Positions 17,666-27,282 of a DNA stretch of 64,000 bases are shown here, piece by piece. A program made the position numbers and the translations under genes. The notes beneath the pieces were generated by a model. The model had not been told where the DNA came from. It ran no database searches and was given only the letters and a program-made list of their open reading frames with translations. The stretch is from Cellulomonas sp. PhB150 (GTDB taxonomy: Bacteria > Actinomycetota > Actinomycetes > Actinomycetales > Cellulomonadaceae), in the NCBI RefSeq assembly GCF_003755175.1, contig NZ_RKHX01000001.1, forward strand, positions 620,001 through 684,000, written 5' to 3'. Each line of letters starts with the position of its first letter. Positions within the stretch are counted from its first letter, which is position 1.

Positions 17666-18535
17666 CTACTCAGCGCGGGTGGTGGCGGCGACCGGGTCGC
17701 CGACCGCGAGGCGGCCCGGGCGGACCGGGACGGCCTGGATGCCGAACCAGACCTCGCCGTCCCAGCGGCGGTGCCGGGCCAGGGAGCGCAGCGGCTCGCG
17801 GCCCTTCGCGTACGTGTCCGGGTCGACCGTCGTCATGACGCAGCGCCCGCAGTGGTCCGCGAACCGCAGCTCGACGTCGCCGAGCGTGATCCGGTGCCAG
17901 CCGTCCTCGACGAACGGCTCGAGGTCGCCCTCGACGACGACGTTCGGTCGGAACCGCCGGACGTCCAGGGGCTGGAACGCCGCGGGCGCCGGGTTGCCCT
18001 GCGCCAGGGCGGTCGCGACGGCCTCGTCGTGCGCCTGCGCCGCCCACGCGTCCATCTGCCGCAGCGACCCCGCCGTGAACAGGTGGATCGGGCCGGTGTC
18101 GGTCAGCGCGAGCGGGTCGGCGAGCGTGCCGCCGTGCTTGTCGGACATCCCGCGGCGCGCGGGTTCGTCGAGCCACGCCAGCCGCGCCGTGCGCCCGACG
18201 AGCTCCGACACCCAGCCGGCCGCGTCGTCGCCCGCGTCCGTGACCGTGGGGATCCGCGACATCGTGACCTCGAGCGTGCGGCCGCCGACCGGCGTGGCCA
18301 CGTCGAGCGGCCCCAGGTCGGTGGACCCGAGCCGCACGCCGTCGGGCAGCGGCTCGGCAGTGGCCGAGAGCATGCGCGGGAACTTGCGCGCCGTCAGCGT
18401 CGTGCCGGCCTCGTCGACCACCATCCAGCGACGGTCGCCCGCGGGGCCGGCGATGCCGACGTCGACCGCGTCGACGACGTGGCCGGCGAACGACTTGACG
18501 GGGTAGACCGTCAGGCGGCTGACGTGGGCGTTCAC
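17666..18535 (-). CDS. MOSC-domain protein, YcbX/mARC-like
   Basis: 289 residues from a GTG. The N-terminal MOSC beta-barrel begins VSRLTVYPVKSFAGHVVD. The C-terminal MOSC domain contains RRFRPNVVVEGDLEPF and ADHCGRCVMTTVDPDT with the conserved cysteine that ligates molybdenum cofactor in mARC/YcbX proteins. Such proteins reduce N-hydroxylated compounds, with electrons from a ferredoxin-like domain or separate partner; none is fused here. tRNA-Val lies 45 bases upstream on the same strand. Confidence 0.86.
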   Translation of the reverse strand: MNAHVSRLTVYPVKSFAGHVVDAVDVGIAGPAGDRRWMVVDEAGTTLTARKFPRMLSATAEPLPDGVRLGSTDLGPLDVATPVGGRTLEVTMSRIPTVTDAGDDAAGWVSELVGRTARLAWLDEPARRGMSDKHGGTLADPLALTDTGPIHLFTAGSLRQMDAWAAQAHDEAVATALAQGNPAPAAFQPLDVRRFRPNVVVEGDLEPFVEDGWHRITLGDVELRFADHCGRCVMTTVDPDTYAKGREPLRSLARHRRWDGEVWFGIQAVPVRPGRLAVGDPVAATTRAE

Positions 18536-18580
18536 GGCGACTCCGGATCGGCAGGGGCTCGCGTCGTCGCGTGCTCAGGG

Positions 18581-18654
18581 TGGGCCCGGCCGGTTTCGAA
18601 CCGGCGACCTCCGCGGTGTAAGCGCGGCGCTCTGACCAGCTGAGCTACAGGCCC
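18581..18654 (-). tRNA. tRNA-Val (anticodon TAC)
   Basis: Minus-strand cloverleaf: acceptor GGGCCTG pairs with CGGGCCC (one G-T), D-arm GCTC..GAGC, anticodon stem CCGCG/CGCGG with loop CTTACAC giving TAC, and T-arm GCCGG-TTCGAAA-CCGGC. The discriminator is A and CCA is not fully encoded. Confidence 0.96.
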
Positions 18655-18706
18655 CTCGTCGGCCAGGAAAGCGGGCCGACGACGGGCGCACAGCCTACCG
18701 GCGGCG

Positions 18707-19168
18707 TCAGGCGACGAGCGTCGCCAACGCCTCCTTGTAGGCGGACAGCGGTCGGGCCGCGCCCGACTCGCTCACCACGGACCACACCACGACGCCCTCG
18801 GCATCGATCAGGAACGAGCCGCGCCGGGCGTAGCCGCGGTCCTCGTCGAAGACCCCGTAGGCCTTCGACGTCTCACCGTGCGGCCAGAAGTCGGAGAGGA
18901 GGTCGAACGCGTAGTTCTCGTGCTCGGCCCACGCGCGCAGCGCGTGCGAGGGGTCGCAGGAGATGACCAGCAGGTGCACGCCGGCGTCCTCGAACGCGGC
19001 GATGTTGTCGCGCAGCTCGCACAGCTCGCCCGTGCAGGTGCCCGAGAACGCGAACGGCACGAACACGATCGCGACCGGACCGCCGCGCAGACCAGCCAGC
19101 GTGACGGGCGTGCCGTGCGTGTCGGTCAGGGAGAAGTCGGGGGCGACGTCGCCGACCTCGGGACTCAC
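18707..19168 (-). CDS. ahpE: Peroxiredoxin, AhpE type
   Basis: 153 residues from a GTG. Thioredoxin fold with the AhpE-type active site PFAFSGTCTGELCELRD: peroxidatic Cys45 in the PxxxTxxC-like arrangement and a second Cys50. VVSESGAARPLSAYKEAL at the end resembles the one-cysteine AhpE group that reduces peroxides and peroxynitrite using mycothiol or mycoredoxin. It lies eight bases beyond the DUF3052 gene, the same order as mycobacterial Rv2239c-Rv2238c, so the two are cotranscribed. Confidence 0.9.
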   Translation of the reverse strand: MSPEVGDVAPDFSLTDTHGTPVTLAGLRGGPVAIVFVPFAFSGTCTGELCELRDNIAAFEDAGVHLLVISCDPSHALRAWAEHENYAFDLLSDFWPHGETSKAYGVFDEDRGYARRGSFLIDAEGVVVWSVVSESGAARPLSAYKEALATLVA

Positions 19169-19175
19169 AGGACGC

Positions 19176-19598
19176 TCACTTGCCGCGCCCGCGGGTCGCC
19201 AGGCGCGTCGCGGACCAGTCGGCGGCGATCGAGAACGTCGTCATCGCGTGCAGGCCCGACGTGGTCGCGGCCTCCTCGATGTCGCTGTGCGAGACGTGCC
19301 CGCCGCGCCCGGACTTCGGCGTGAAGACCCAGATCGGCCCGTTGTCGTCGAGCACCGTGAGCGCGTCGACGAGGTAGTCGGTCAGGTCGCCGTCGTCCTC
19401 GCGGAACCAGATGATCGCGCCGTCGGTGACGTCGTCGTAGTCCTCGTCGACCAGCTCGGTGGTGGTGATGGCCTCGACCGCCGCGCGCAGGTCGTCGTCG
19501 ACGTCGTCGTCGTACCCGAACTCCTGGATCACCTGTCCAGCGGTGAGCTCCAGACGGCCTGCCGCCTGCGAGGCGACGCCGTCCGCACTGTCTGCCAC
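19176..19598 (-). CDS. DUF3052 family protein
   Basis: 140 residues from a GTG at 19598 (the frame is open further upstream but homology starts here). Conserved blocks: GRLELTAGQVIQEFGYDDDV, GAIIWFREDDGDLTDYLVDA and GPIWVFTPKSGRGGHVSHSD, diagnostic of DUF3052, an actinobacterial family without known function. The acidic N-terminal half and lack of membrane segments suggest a cytosolic protein. Cotranscribed with ahpE and divergent from aceE. Confidence 0.87.
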   Translation of the reverse strand: MADSADGVASQAAGRLELTAGQVIQEFGYDDDVDDDLRAAVEAITTTELVDEDYDDVTDGAIIWFREDDGDLTDYLVDALTVLDDNGPIWVFTPKSGRGGHVSHSDIEEAATTSGLHAMTTFSIAADWSATRLATRGRGK

Positions 19599-19914
19599 GT
19601 CCCGACCGATCCCTTCGTCACGACGACCGGTATGTAGTGGACGGCCGCCTCCTGATGTCCGCACACCGTAGCCCACCGCATCCCGCGGGGCCCTGGCAAG
19701 TGGGCGCAGGTGTCCGTCCCGCGAACGGGTGTCACGCACGTCACGGTCCGTATCCGGTACCCAAAGTGACTTTCGGGCCCGCGGGGTCCGAGAATGGGTC
19801 GACTACCCCGCTCGGTGAGCAGGCGCAACCACGCGCCACGCCCGCCCGGCCGGGCCGACGATGTGCGCCGACGCCGACAAGGGCTCGCGCGCGGACGAGA
19901 GGCGAGGAGCACTG
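19599..19914. other. Divergent intergenic region between DUF3052 and aceE
   Basis: 316 bases without a gene. It must carry the promoters for aceE (rightward) and DUF3052-ahpE (leftward). I see only a weak candidate for aceE: TGACTT near 19767 followed 17 bases later by GAGAAT. No clear repeat or riboswitch fold is visible. Confidence 0.5.
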
Positions 19915-22659
19915 GTGGCTTCGATCGACGAGACAGGACCGCTCATCGGCGGCCTGCTCAGCCAGGTACCGGACATCGATCCCGAAGAGACGGGCGAGTG
20001 GGTCGAGTCGCTCGACGGGCTCATCGACGACAAGGGCGGCCCGCGGGCGCGCTACGTGCTCATGAGCATGCTCCGCCACGCGCGTGAGCGGAACGTCGCC
20101 ATCCCGGCGTCGCTCAACACGCCGTACGTCAACACCATCGCGGTGCACAACGAGCCGTACTTCCCCGGCGACGAGGTCATCGAGCGGCGCTACCGCTCGT
20201 GGAACCGCTGGAACGCGGCCGTCATGGTCACGCGCGCGCAGCGCCCCGGCATCGGGGTCGGCGGGCACATCTCGTCCTACGCGTCGGTCGCGACGCTGAC
20301 CGAGGTGGGGCTCAACCACTTCTTCCGCGGCAAGGACCACCCCGGCGGCGGCGACCAGGTCTACTTCCAGGGCCACGCCTCCCCCGGCGTGTACGCCCGC
20401 GCGTTCCTCGAGGGTCGCCTGTCCGAGCACCAGCTCGACGGCTTCCGCCAGGAGCTCTCGCACCCGGGTGGCGGCCTGCCGTCCTACCCGCACCCGCGCC
20501 TCGCGCCGGACCTGTGGGAGTTCCCGACCGTCTCGATGGGTCTCGGCCCGTCGAGCGCGATCTACCAGGCGTGGACCAACCGCTACCTGCACCTGCGCGG
20601 CATCAAGGACACGAGCCAGCAGGACGTGTGGGCCTTCCTCGGCGACGGCGAGATGGACGAGCCCGAGTCGCGCGGCATGCTGCAGCTGGCCGGCCAGCAG
20701 GGTCTGGACAACCTGACCTTCGTCGTGAACTGCAACCTGCAGCGCCTCGACGGCCCGGTCCGCGGCAACGGCAAGATCATCCAGGAGCTCGAGGCGCAGT
20801 TCCGTGGCGCGGGCTGGAACGTCATCAAGGTGATCTGGGGCCGCGAGTGGGACACCCTGCTCAACGCCGACAAGGACCGCTCGCTGGTCAACCTGATGAA
20901 CAGCACGCCCGACGGTGACTTCCAGACCTACCGGGCCGAGAACGGCGCGTTCATCCGCGAGCACTTCTTCGGGCGCGACCCGCGCACCAAGCAGCTCGTC
21001 GAGAAGATGACCGACGACGAGATCTGGGCCCTCAAGCGCGGCGGCCACGACTACCGCAAGATCTACGCGGCCTACAAGTCCGCGCGCGAGCACACGGGCC
21101 AGCCGACCGTCATCCTGGCCCACACCATCAAGGGCTACGGCCTGGGCTCCGGCTTCGCCGGGCGCAACGCCACGCACCAGATGAAGAAGCTCAAGAGCGA
21201 CGACCTCAAGACGCTGCGCGACTCGCTGCACATCCCGATCACGGACGAGCAGATCGACGAGAACCCGTACGTCCCGCCGTACTTCCACCCGGGCCCCGAG
21301 GACGAGGCCATCCAGTACATGCTGGAGCGCCGCCGCCAGCTCGGCGGGTTCGTGCCCGAGCGCCGCACCACGCACACCGCGCTGACCCTCCCGGGCGACA
21401 AGGTGTACGAGGGACTGGCCAAGGGCTCGGGGCACCAGGAGGTCGCCACGACGATGGCGCTCGTGCGCCTGTTCAAGGACCTCGTCAAGGACAAGGACTT
21501 CGGCCACCGCCTGGTCCCGATCATCCCCGACGAGGCGCGCACGTTCGGCCTGGACTCGATCTTCCCGAGCGCGAAGATCTTCAACACGCTCGGGCAGAAC
21601 TACCTCGCCGTGGACCGCGAGCTCATGCTGAGCTACAAGGAGTCCGAGTCGGGGCAGATCATGCACACCGGCATCAACGAGGCCGGGTCGGCGTCGGCGT
21701 TCCAGGCCGTCGGCACGTCCTACGCGACGCACGGCGAGCCGCTGATCCCGTTCTACTTCTACTACTCGATGTTCGGGTTCCAGCGCACCGGCGACCAGTT
21801 CTGGGCCGCCGGGGACCAGATGGCGCGCGGGTTCCTCATCGGTGCCACCGCCGGCCGCACCACGCTGACGGGCGAGGGCCTGCAGCACGCCGACGGCCAC
21901 TCCCCGCTGCTCGCCGGCACGATGTCGCACGTCGTGCACTACGACGCGGCGTACGGCTACGAGCTGCGCCACATCGTCCGCGACGGCATCGAGCGGATGT
22001 ACGGCGAGGGTCACGACCGTGACCGCGACGTCATCTACTACCTGACCGTCTACAACGAGCCGATCGTCCAGCCGGCCGAGCCGGAGGGCGTTGACGTCGA
22101 GGGCATCCTGCGCGGCATCCACCTCGTCGCACCGGCCGAGGGCGACGGGCCGCGCGCCCAGATCCTCGCGTCGGGTGTCGCGGTGCCGTGGGCGCTCGAG
22201 GCCCAGCAGCTGCTGGCCGACGACTGGGGCGTGCGCGCCGCGGTCTGGTCCGTGACGAGCTGGAACGAGCTGCGTCGCGACGGCCTGGCTGCCGACAGGC
22301 AGGCCTACCTGCACCCGGGCGAGGAGCCGCGCGAGGCGTACCTGACGACCAAGCTCGCCGGTGCCGAGGGCCCGTTCGTCGCGACGACGGACTACGACCA
22401 CCTGGTCGCCGACCAGGTGCGCGCGTGGATCCCCGGCACGTACGCGACGCTCGGTGCCGACGGGTTCGGCTTCTCCGACACCCGCGCCGCCGCGCGCCGT
22501 CACTTCAAGATCGACGGCCCGTCGACCGTGGTGCGCGTGCTGCAGCAGCTCGCCCGCTCCGGTGCGGTCGCCCCCGAGGTGCCCGCACAGGCCATCGAGC
22601 GGTACCGCCTGCACGACGTCACCGCCGGCACGTCCGGCAACGCGGGCGGCGAGAGCTGA
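19915..22659 (+). CDS. aceE: Pyruvate dehydrogenase E1 component, homodimeric type
   Basis: 914 residues; decarboxylates pyruvate and passes the acetyl group to the lipoyl E2 subunit to make acetyl-CoA. The length fits the single-chain AceE class (about 890-910). The thiamine diphosphate motif is [18 protein letters not shown] ending at [14 protein letters not shown]. The N-terminal [19 protein letters not shown] and the transketolase-like second domain ([20 protein letters not shown]) are intact. The GTG at 19915 is preceded by GAGGAG. No E2 or E3 gene is adjacent. Next comes the fatty-acid cluster, matching the mycobacterial aceE-regulator-fabD order. Confidence 0.96.
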   Translation: MASIDETGPLIGGLLSQVPDIDPEETGEWVESLDGLIDDKGGPRARYVLMSMLRHARERNVAIPASLNTPYVNTIAVHNEPYFPGDEVIERRYRSWNRWNAAVMVTRAQRPGIGVGGHISSYASVATLTEVGLNHFFRGKDHPGGGDQVYFQGHASPGVYARAFLEGRLSEHQLDGFRQELSHPGGGLPSYPHPRLAPDLWEFPTVSMGLGPSSAIYQAWTNRYLHLRGIKDTSQQDVWAFLGDGEMDEPESRGMLQLAGQQGLDNLTFVVNCNLQRLDGPVRGNGKIIQELEAQFRGAGWNVIKVIWGREWDTLLNADKDRSLVNLMNSTPDGDFQTYRAENGAFIREHFFGRDPRTKQLVEKMTDDEIWALKRGGHDYRKIYAAYKSAREHTGQPTVILAHTIKGYGLGSGFAGRNATHQMKKLKSDDLKTLRDSLHIPITDEQIDENPYVPPYFHPGPEDEAIQYMLERRRQLGGFVPERRTTHTALTLPGDKVYEGLAKGSGHQEVATTMALVRLFKDLVKDKDFGHRLVPIIPDEARTFGLDSIFPSAKIFNTLGQNYLAVDRELMLSYKESESGQIMHTGINEAGSASAFQAVGTSYATHGEPLIPFYFYYSMFGFQRTGDQFWAAGDQMARGFLIGATAGRTTLTGEGLQHADGHSPLLAGTMSHVVHYDAAYGYELRHIVRDGIERMYGEGHDRDRDVIYYLTVYNEPIVQPAEPEGVDVEGILRGIHLVAPAEGDGPRAQILASGVAVPWALEAQQLLADDWGVRAAVWSVTSWNELRRDGLAADRQAYLHPGEEPREAYLTTKLAGAEGPFVATTDYDHLVADQVRAWIPGTYATLGADGFGFSDTRAAARRHFKIDGPSTVVRVLQQLARSGAVAPEVPAQAIERYRLHDVTAGTSGNAGGES

Positions 22660-22675
22660 TCGCCTGCTGACAGCA

Positions 22676-22710
22676 CGAAGGGCGCCTCCCGTCGCGGGAG
22701 GCGCCCTTCG
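22676..22710 (+). terminator. Rho-independent terminator of aceE
   Basis: Perfect 15-base stem (22676-22690 with 22696-22710, CGAAGGGCGCCTCCC and its complement), five-base loop, followed by TCGTTT. It lies 17 bases after the aceE stop. Confidence 0.88.
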
Positions 22711-22759
22711 TCGTTTCCGGGTGCGGCGCGCCCGATCAGGCGCCCGGTCGAGGGCCCCG

Positions 22760-23449
22760 TCAGGTGCCCGGGATCGTCTGCTCCGCGTGGGCCACCTCGC
22801 GCACGAGCTCGTCACGCAGCGCTTGGACCGCCTTCTGGTCCGTGTAGTGGTCGAGCGCGGCGATGTGCTGCTTGGCCTCGAGCGGGCGACCGGCCTCGAT
22901 CGAGGCCAGGACGAGCTGCCGGGCGACCTCGGGGTCGTGGTCCTTGGGGTGCCAGTGGCCGACGCCGAGCCCGAGGGCGTCGACCGGCGCGCCGGCCTCG
23001 CGCAGCAGGGCGAGCGCCTCGACGAGGGCGCGGCCCGAGGGGTCGCGCTCCGCAGCGGTGCGCAGGCGTCGCAACGTGCCCTCGTGGTCGTCCCGCACGG
23101 AGAGCCGGGCCACCTCGATGAGGGGGAACCACGCGCGGGGGTTGCCCGCGAGCTCCTCGCCGAGCGCCCACACGGCCAGGTCCGCCGCGCGCTCGCGCTC
23201 GCTCTCGTCGACGCCCTCGGCCGTCAGGGGATCGTCGTCGTGGCTGGAGTCGGCAGCGCGTCGCCGCACGATCTCCGCCAGGGCCGCGAACGCCCGCTCG
23301 TTGTTGGGGTCGTCGCTGAGCATGGAGCGCAGCGCGTCCTCGTGGAGCGTGTCGCCACGTCGGGCAGCGCTCGTCGGCCGACGCGCGCCAACGGTCGACG
23401 CAGACGTGGGACGGCGCATGAGCTGTCGCAACCGGGGCAGTAGAGCCAT
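22760..23449 (-). CDS. Conserved hypothetical protein, TPR-like helices
   Basis: 229 residues, no membrane segment. The first 30 residues are basic and Ser/Thr-rich. From LHEDALRSMLSDDPNNERAF onward the protein is a series of alpha-hairpins with TPR-like spacing (RAFAALAEIVRRRAAD, GNPRAWFPLIEVARLSVRDD, DPEVARQLVLASIEAGRPLE). No enzyme motif. Probably a protein-binding scaffold conserved in close relatives; it lies between aceE and the divergent fasR gene. Confidence 0.7.
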   Translation of the reverse strand: MALLPRLRQLMRRPTSASTVGARRPTSAARRGDTLHEDALRSMLSDDPNNERAFAALAEIVRRRAADSSHDDDPLTAEGVDESERERAADLAVWALGEELAGNPRAWFPLIEVARLSVRDDHEGTLRRLRTAAERDPSGRALVEALALLREAGAPVDALGLGVGHWHPKDHDPEVARQLVLASIEAGRPLEAKQHIAALDHYTDQKAVQALRDELVREVAHAEQTIPGT

Positions 23450-23550
23450 GCAGCGACCCTAGCCGCTGGTCGCCGAAGGCACCCGGCGACCGGGAGCGCC
23501 ACGGATCACAGTTTGTCGACTTCCCACAACCTCGCCCCTATGCTCGCCCC

Positions 23551-24816
23551 ATGCCCAGCTCTTCCACCACGCCGTCCGCGGCGACCGCCGGAGGCACCGG
23601 AGGCACAGCAGGCAGGCAGCGGTCGGTGACGGCGCGCCGCCCGGTGGTCCCCGCGCACGGCGGCCCGGAGACCCAGCGCCGGGTGCGCGACGGCGCGGGA
23701 CTGCTCGCGGCGGCCGCGATGCGCCGCCTCGACGAGGATCTCGACTGGTACCGCACGCTGCCGGCCGAGGACCGCTCCTGGGTCGGCCTGGTCGCGCAGG
23801 CGGGCATCACGGCGTTCGTCACCTGGTACGCGGACCCGACCCGCCCGCCGCACGGTGTCGGCGACATCTTCGGCGCCGCGCCGCCCGAGCTGACCCGGTC
23901 GATCTCCCTGCAGCACACGCTCCAGCTGGTCCGCGTCGTCGTGGACGTCGTCGAGACGCACTCCGACCGCCTCGCCGCGCCCGGCGAGGAGCGCGAGCTG
24001 CGCGAGGCCGTGCTGCGCTACTCGCGCGAGGTCGCATTCTCCGCCGCCGAGGTCTACGCCCGCGCGGCCGAGGTCCGCGGCGCGTGGGACGCCCGCCTCG
24101 AGGCGCTCGTCGTCGACGCGCTCGTGCGCGGCGACGTCGACGACGCGATGCGCTCGCGCGTCGCCGCGCTCGGTTGGAGCGGGCGGGGGTCGACGCTGGT
24201 CATGGTCGGGACCACGGCCTCCACGCTCGACGAGGTCCGCGCCTCGGACCTGCGCCGGGCCACCCGCCGGGCGGCCGACGACGCGCTCGTCGGGATCCAG
24301 GGCGACCGCCTCGTCGTGTTCCTCGGCGGCGTGGGCGACCTGCGGGCCGCGGCGGTCTCGCTGCTGCCCCGGTTCGGCCCGGGCCCGGTCGTGCTCGGGC
24401 CCGAGGTGCAGGACCTGTCCGACAGCGCGCGCTCGGCGCGGGCCGCGCTCTCCGGGCTGGCCGCTGCCGCCGCGTGGGAGCAGGCGCCGCGGCCGGTGAT
24501 GGCCGACGACCTGCTCCCCGAGCGCGTCCTCGTCGGGGACACCGCCGCCCGCCGCACGCTCATCGCCCAGGCGTTCACGCCGCTGGCCGCGAGCCAGGGC
24601 TCCCTGCTCGAGACGCTGTCCGCCTACCTCGGCACCGGGCGCTCGCTCGAGGCCGCAGCGCGCACGCTCTACGTGCACCCCAACACCGTGCGCTACCGCC
24701 TCAAGCGGGTGGCGGACGTGACCGGGTGGGACCCGCTGGACGCCCGCGAGTCCTACGTCCTGCAGACCGCTCTCGCGGTGGGCAGGCTGGACGCGAGCGC
24801 GCCGAGCGCTTTGTAG
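23551..24816 (+). CDS. fasR: PucR-type transcriptional regulator of fatty acid synthesis
   Basis: 421 residues. The C-terminus is the PucR/HTH_30 domain: TLSAYLGTGRSLEAAARTLY, then VHPNTVRYRLKRVADVTGWD. The middle is the GGDEF-like CdaR/PucR region, and the first 35 residues are low-complexity Ser/Thr/Gly. It sits directly before fabD-fabH-acpP-fabF, the same place as Streptomyces FasR (an activator of this operon) and mycobacterial Rv2242, so the name is by family and context. A CACGCAC-GTGCGTG dyad lies immediately downstream, before fabD. Confidence 0.88.
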   Translation: MPSSSTTPSAATAGGTGGTAGRQRSVTARRPVVPAHGGPETQRRVRDGAGLLAAAAMRRLDEDLDWYRTLPAEDRSWVGLVAQAGITAFVTWYADPTRPPHGVGDIFGAAPPELTRSISLQHTLQLVRVVVDVVETHSDRLAAPGEERELREAVLRYSREVAFSAAEVYARAAEVRGAWDARLEALVVDALVRGDVDDAMRSRVAALGWSGRGSTLVMVGTTASTLDEVRASDLRRATRRAADDALVGIQGDRLVVFLGGVGDLRAAAVSLLPRFGPGPVVLGPEVQDLSDSARSARAALSGLAAAAAWEQAPRPVMADDLLPERVLVGDTAARRTLIAQAFTPLAASQGSLLETLSAYLGTGRSLEAAARTLYVHPNTVRYRLKRVADVTGWDPLDARESYVLQTALAVGRLDASAPSAL

Positions 24817-24818
24817 GA

Positions 24819-24852
24819 CACGCACAAGGGCGCCCGACAAGGTTGGTGCGTG
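24819..24852 (+). promoter_or_regulatory. Candidate operator upstream of fabD
   Basis: Inverted repeat CACGCAC (24819-24825) and GTGCGTG (24846-24852), 20 bases apart, inside the only gap between fasR and fabD. Position and symmetry suit a FasR-type binding site; assignment is inference. Confidence 0.35.
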
Positions 24853-24894
24853 CCGTGACCGGGTCGGCCGCGAGCGGGCAGGCACAGTTGTCAG

Positions 24895-25878
24895 GTGCTC
24901 GTCGTCGCCTGCCCCGGCCAGGGTGCCCAGTCCCCCGGCATGCTCGCTCCCTGGCTGGAGCTGCCCGCCTTCGCGGCCTCGCTCGGCCGCGCGTCGGAGG
25001 TCACCGGCCTCGACCTGGTCGCCCACGGCACCACGTCGGACGCCGAGACCATCCGGGACACCGCGGTGGCCCAGCCGCTGCTCGTCGCGTCGGCGCTCGC
25101 GAGCCTGCGCGCCGTGCTGGAGCTGGACGCCGACGCCCCGCTGGGCGCAGCGGTCGCCGGCCAGGTCGACGTCGCCGCGGGCCACTCCGTCGGCGAGCTC
25201 GCCGCCGCGGCGGTCGCCGGTCTCCTGACCGACGACGAGGCTCTCGCGCTCGTCGCGGTCCGCGGTGCCGCCATGGCACGGGCCGCCGCCGTCACGCCGA
25301 CGGGCATGGCCGCCGTCCTCGGTGGCGACCCCGACGAGGTGCTGGCCGCGCTCGAGCAGCACGGGCTCGTGCCCGCCAACGTCAACGGGGGCGGCCAGGT
25401 CGTCGCCGCCGGCACCCTCGAGGCCATCGCGGCGTTCGCCGCCGCTCCCCCGGCGCGCACCCGCGTCGTCCCGCTGCAGGTCGCGGGCGCGTTCCACACC
25501 GAGCACATGGCCCCGGCCGTCTCCGAGCTGCGCGACGCCGCCGCGGGCCTGACGCCGCAGGTGCCCGCGCTCGCCCTCCTGACCAACCGCGACGGCTCGG
25601 TCGTCGCGGGCGGTGACCAGGCGCTCGACCTCATCGTCGCGCAGGTCGCCAACCCCGTGCGCTGGGACCTGTGCCAGGCACAGCTGCTCGAGCTCGGCGT
25701 CACGGGCCTGCTCGAGGTGGCCCCCGGCGGTGTGCTCACCGGACTGGCCCGGCGTACGCTGCCCGGGGTCGAGACGGTCGCCGTCAAGACCCCCGCCGAC
25801 CTGGATGCCGCGCGCGACCTCGTGCGCCGGCACGCCGGCACGTCCACCCTCGCGAGCCCCCAGGAGCAGTCGTCGTGA
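24895..25878 (+). CDS. fabD: Malonyl-CoA:ACP transacylase
   Basis: Loads malonate from CoA onto acyl carrier protein to feed chain elongation. 327 residues from a GTG. The oxyanion-hole loop CPGQGAQSPGML, the nucleophile elbow AAGHSVGELAAAAVAG (Ser98) and the catalytic-His segment VAGAFHTEHM are all present. The stop overlaps fabH by four bases (GTGA), starting a coupled fab operon whose order fabD-fabH-acpP-fabF is standard for actinobacteria. Confidence 0.95.
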   Translation: MLVVACPGQGAQSPGMLAPWLELPAFAASLGRASEVTGLDLVAHGTTSDAETIRDTAVAQPLLVASALASLRAVLELDADAPLGAAVAGQVDVAAGHSVGELAAAAVAGLLTDDEALALVAVRGAAMARAAAVTPTGMAAVLGGDPDEVLAALEQHGLVPANVNGGGQVVAAGTLEAIAAFAAAPPARTRVVPLQVAGAFHTEHMAPAVSELRDAAAGLTPQVPALALLTNRDGSVVAGGDQALDLIVAQVANPVRWDLCQAQLLELGVTGLLEVAPGGVLTGLARRTLPGVETVAVKTPADLDAARDLVRRHAGTSTLASPQEQSS

Positions 25879-26879
25879 CGCGTCCCACCCTGACCCAGGC
25901 CACCGGCCCCGCGCACACCCGGATCCTCGGGCTGGGCGGGGTCCGCGGCGAGAACGTCGTCCCGAACGACGACCTCGTCGGGCCGATCGACTCCTCGGAC
26001 GAGTGGATCCGCCAGCGCACCGGGATCGTCACCCGCCGTCGGGCCGGTGCCGAGACCTCGGTGCTGGACCTGGCCGAGGCCGCAGCGCGCGAGGCCATCG
26101 AGAACGCGGGCCTGACCGGTGCGGACATCGACGCCGTGATCCTCTCGACGGTCACCTACTTCCACCAGACGCCCGCGGGCGCCGCGATCATCGCGGACCG
26201 CATCGGCGCCACCCCGGCCGCCGCGTTCGACATCTCGGCCGCGTGCGCCGGCTACTGCTACGGCATCGGGCAGGCCGACGCGCTGGTCCGGTCCGGCAAC
26301 GCCCGCAACGTGCTGGTCATCGGCGCGGAGAAGATGAGCGAGTTCGTCGACCCGGCCGACCGCTCCATCTCCTTCCTGCTGGGCGACGGCGCCGGAGCGG
26401 TCGTCATCGGCCCCTCCGACACACCCGGCATCGGCCCGACCATCTGGGGCTCGGACGGCTCGCAGGCCCAGGCCATCCGCCAGACGCACTCCTGGCTGGC
26501 CACGCGCGACGAGGGCGCCGGCTGGCCGACGCTGCGCCAGGAGGGCCAGTCGGTCTTCAAGTGGGCCGTCTGGCAGATGGCCCCGGTCGCCCAGAAGGCG
26601 CTCGACGCCGCTGGCGTGACCGCGGACCAGATCGAGGCGTTCATCCCGCACCAGGCCAACAACCGGATCATCGACCAGATGGTCAAGACGCTCAAGCTGC
26701 CCGACTCCGTCGTGGTCGCGCGCGACATCGTCGACACCGGCAACACGTCGGCCGCCTCCATCCCCCTGGCCACCGAGCGCCTCCTGCGCGAGGGCCAGGT
26801 GTCCAGCGGCGCGCTCGCGCTGCAGATCGGCTTCGGCGCGGGGCTGGTCTACGCCGCCCAGGTCGTCGTCCTCCCGTAG
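25875..26879 (+). CDS. fabH: 3-oxoacyl-ACP synthase III
   Basis: Starts fatty acid synthesis by condensing acetyl- or branched acyl-CoA with malonyl-ACP. 334 residues from a GTG within the fabD stop overlap. The catalytic triad is Cys124 in ISAACAGYCYG, His in PHQANNRIID and Asn in DTGNTSAASIPLA. DEWIRQRTGI near residue 43 is the CoA-binding segment. Whether it prefers acetyl- or branched primers cannot be read from sequence. Confidence 0.95.
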   Translation: MTRPTLTQATGPAHTRILGLGGVRGENVVPNDDLVGPIDSSDEWIRQRTGIVTRRRAGAETSVLDLAEAAAREAIENAGLTGADIDAVILSTVTYFHQTPAGAAIIADRIGATPAAAFDISAACAGYCYGIGQADALVRSGNARNVLVIGAEKMSEFVDPADRSISFLLGDGAGAVVIGPSDTPGIGPTIWGSDGSQAQAIRQTHSWLATRDEGAGWPTLRQEGQSVFKWAVWQMAPVAQKALDAAGVTADQIEAFIPHQANNRIIDQMVKTLKLPDSVVVARDIVDTGNTSAASIPLATERLLREGQVSSGALALQIGFGAGLVYAAQVVVLP

Positions 26880-26951
26880 CACCCCTGCACGGGCGCTGTA
26901 CCGTTCGTCCGACACATCCCCGCATCACACCCCTACCGAGGAGAGACCCCC

Positions 26952-27203
26952 ATGGCGCACAGCGAGCAGGAGATCCTGGCCGGCCTGGCCGAGATCGTCA
27001 GCGAGGAGACCGGCCTGCCGACGGACTCCGTCCTGCCCGAGAAGTCGTTCACGGACGACCTGGACATCGACTCGCTGTCGATGATGACGATCGTCACCCT
27101 CGCCGAGGAGAAGTTCGACGTGCGCATCCCCGACGACGAGGTCAAGAACCTCGTCACGGTCGGCGACGCCGTCTCGTTCATCGCCGGCGCGTCGAAGGCC
27201 TGA
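26952..27203 (+). CDS. acpP: Acyl carrier protein
   Basis: 83-residue acidic four-helix protein carrying the growing chain on phosphopantetheine at Ser41 in DLDIDSLSMM. The Ser is followed by Leu as usual. GAGGAGAG precedes the ATG. It is separated from fabH by 72 bases and from fabF by 79 bases that contain a strong hairpin, a layout that would allow ACP to be made in excess over the enzymes. Confidence 0.96.
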   Translation: MAHSEQEILAGLAEIVSEETGLPTDSVLPEKSFTDDLDIDSLSMMTIVTLAEEKFDVRIPDDEVKNLVTVGDAVSFIAGASKA

Positions 27204-27215
27204 CGCTGCCGCACC

Positions 27216-27252
27216 GGGCACGTCCCCGGGACCACCACCCGGGGACGTGCCC
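27216..27252 (+). promoter_or_regulatory. Intra-operon hairpin between acpP and fabF
   Basis: Perfect 15-base stem GGGCACGTCCCCGGG (27216-27230) with its complement at 27238-27252 and a seven-base loop, 12 bases after the acpP stop. No T-run follows, so it may be a partial terminator or an RNA 3'-end stabiliser rather than a full stop. Confidence 0.7.
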
Positions 27253-27282
27253 AGCATCTCCCCCCGCCGACCAGGAGCACCG

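Noticed and set aside
19741..22815. Minus-strand open frame of about 1,000 codons
   Set aside because: Fully antisense to aceE; low-complexity Arg/Val/Asp composition and no domain.
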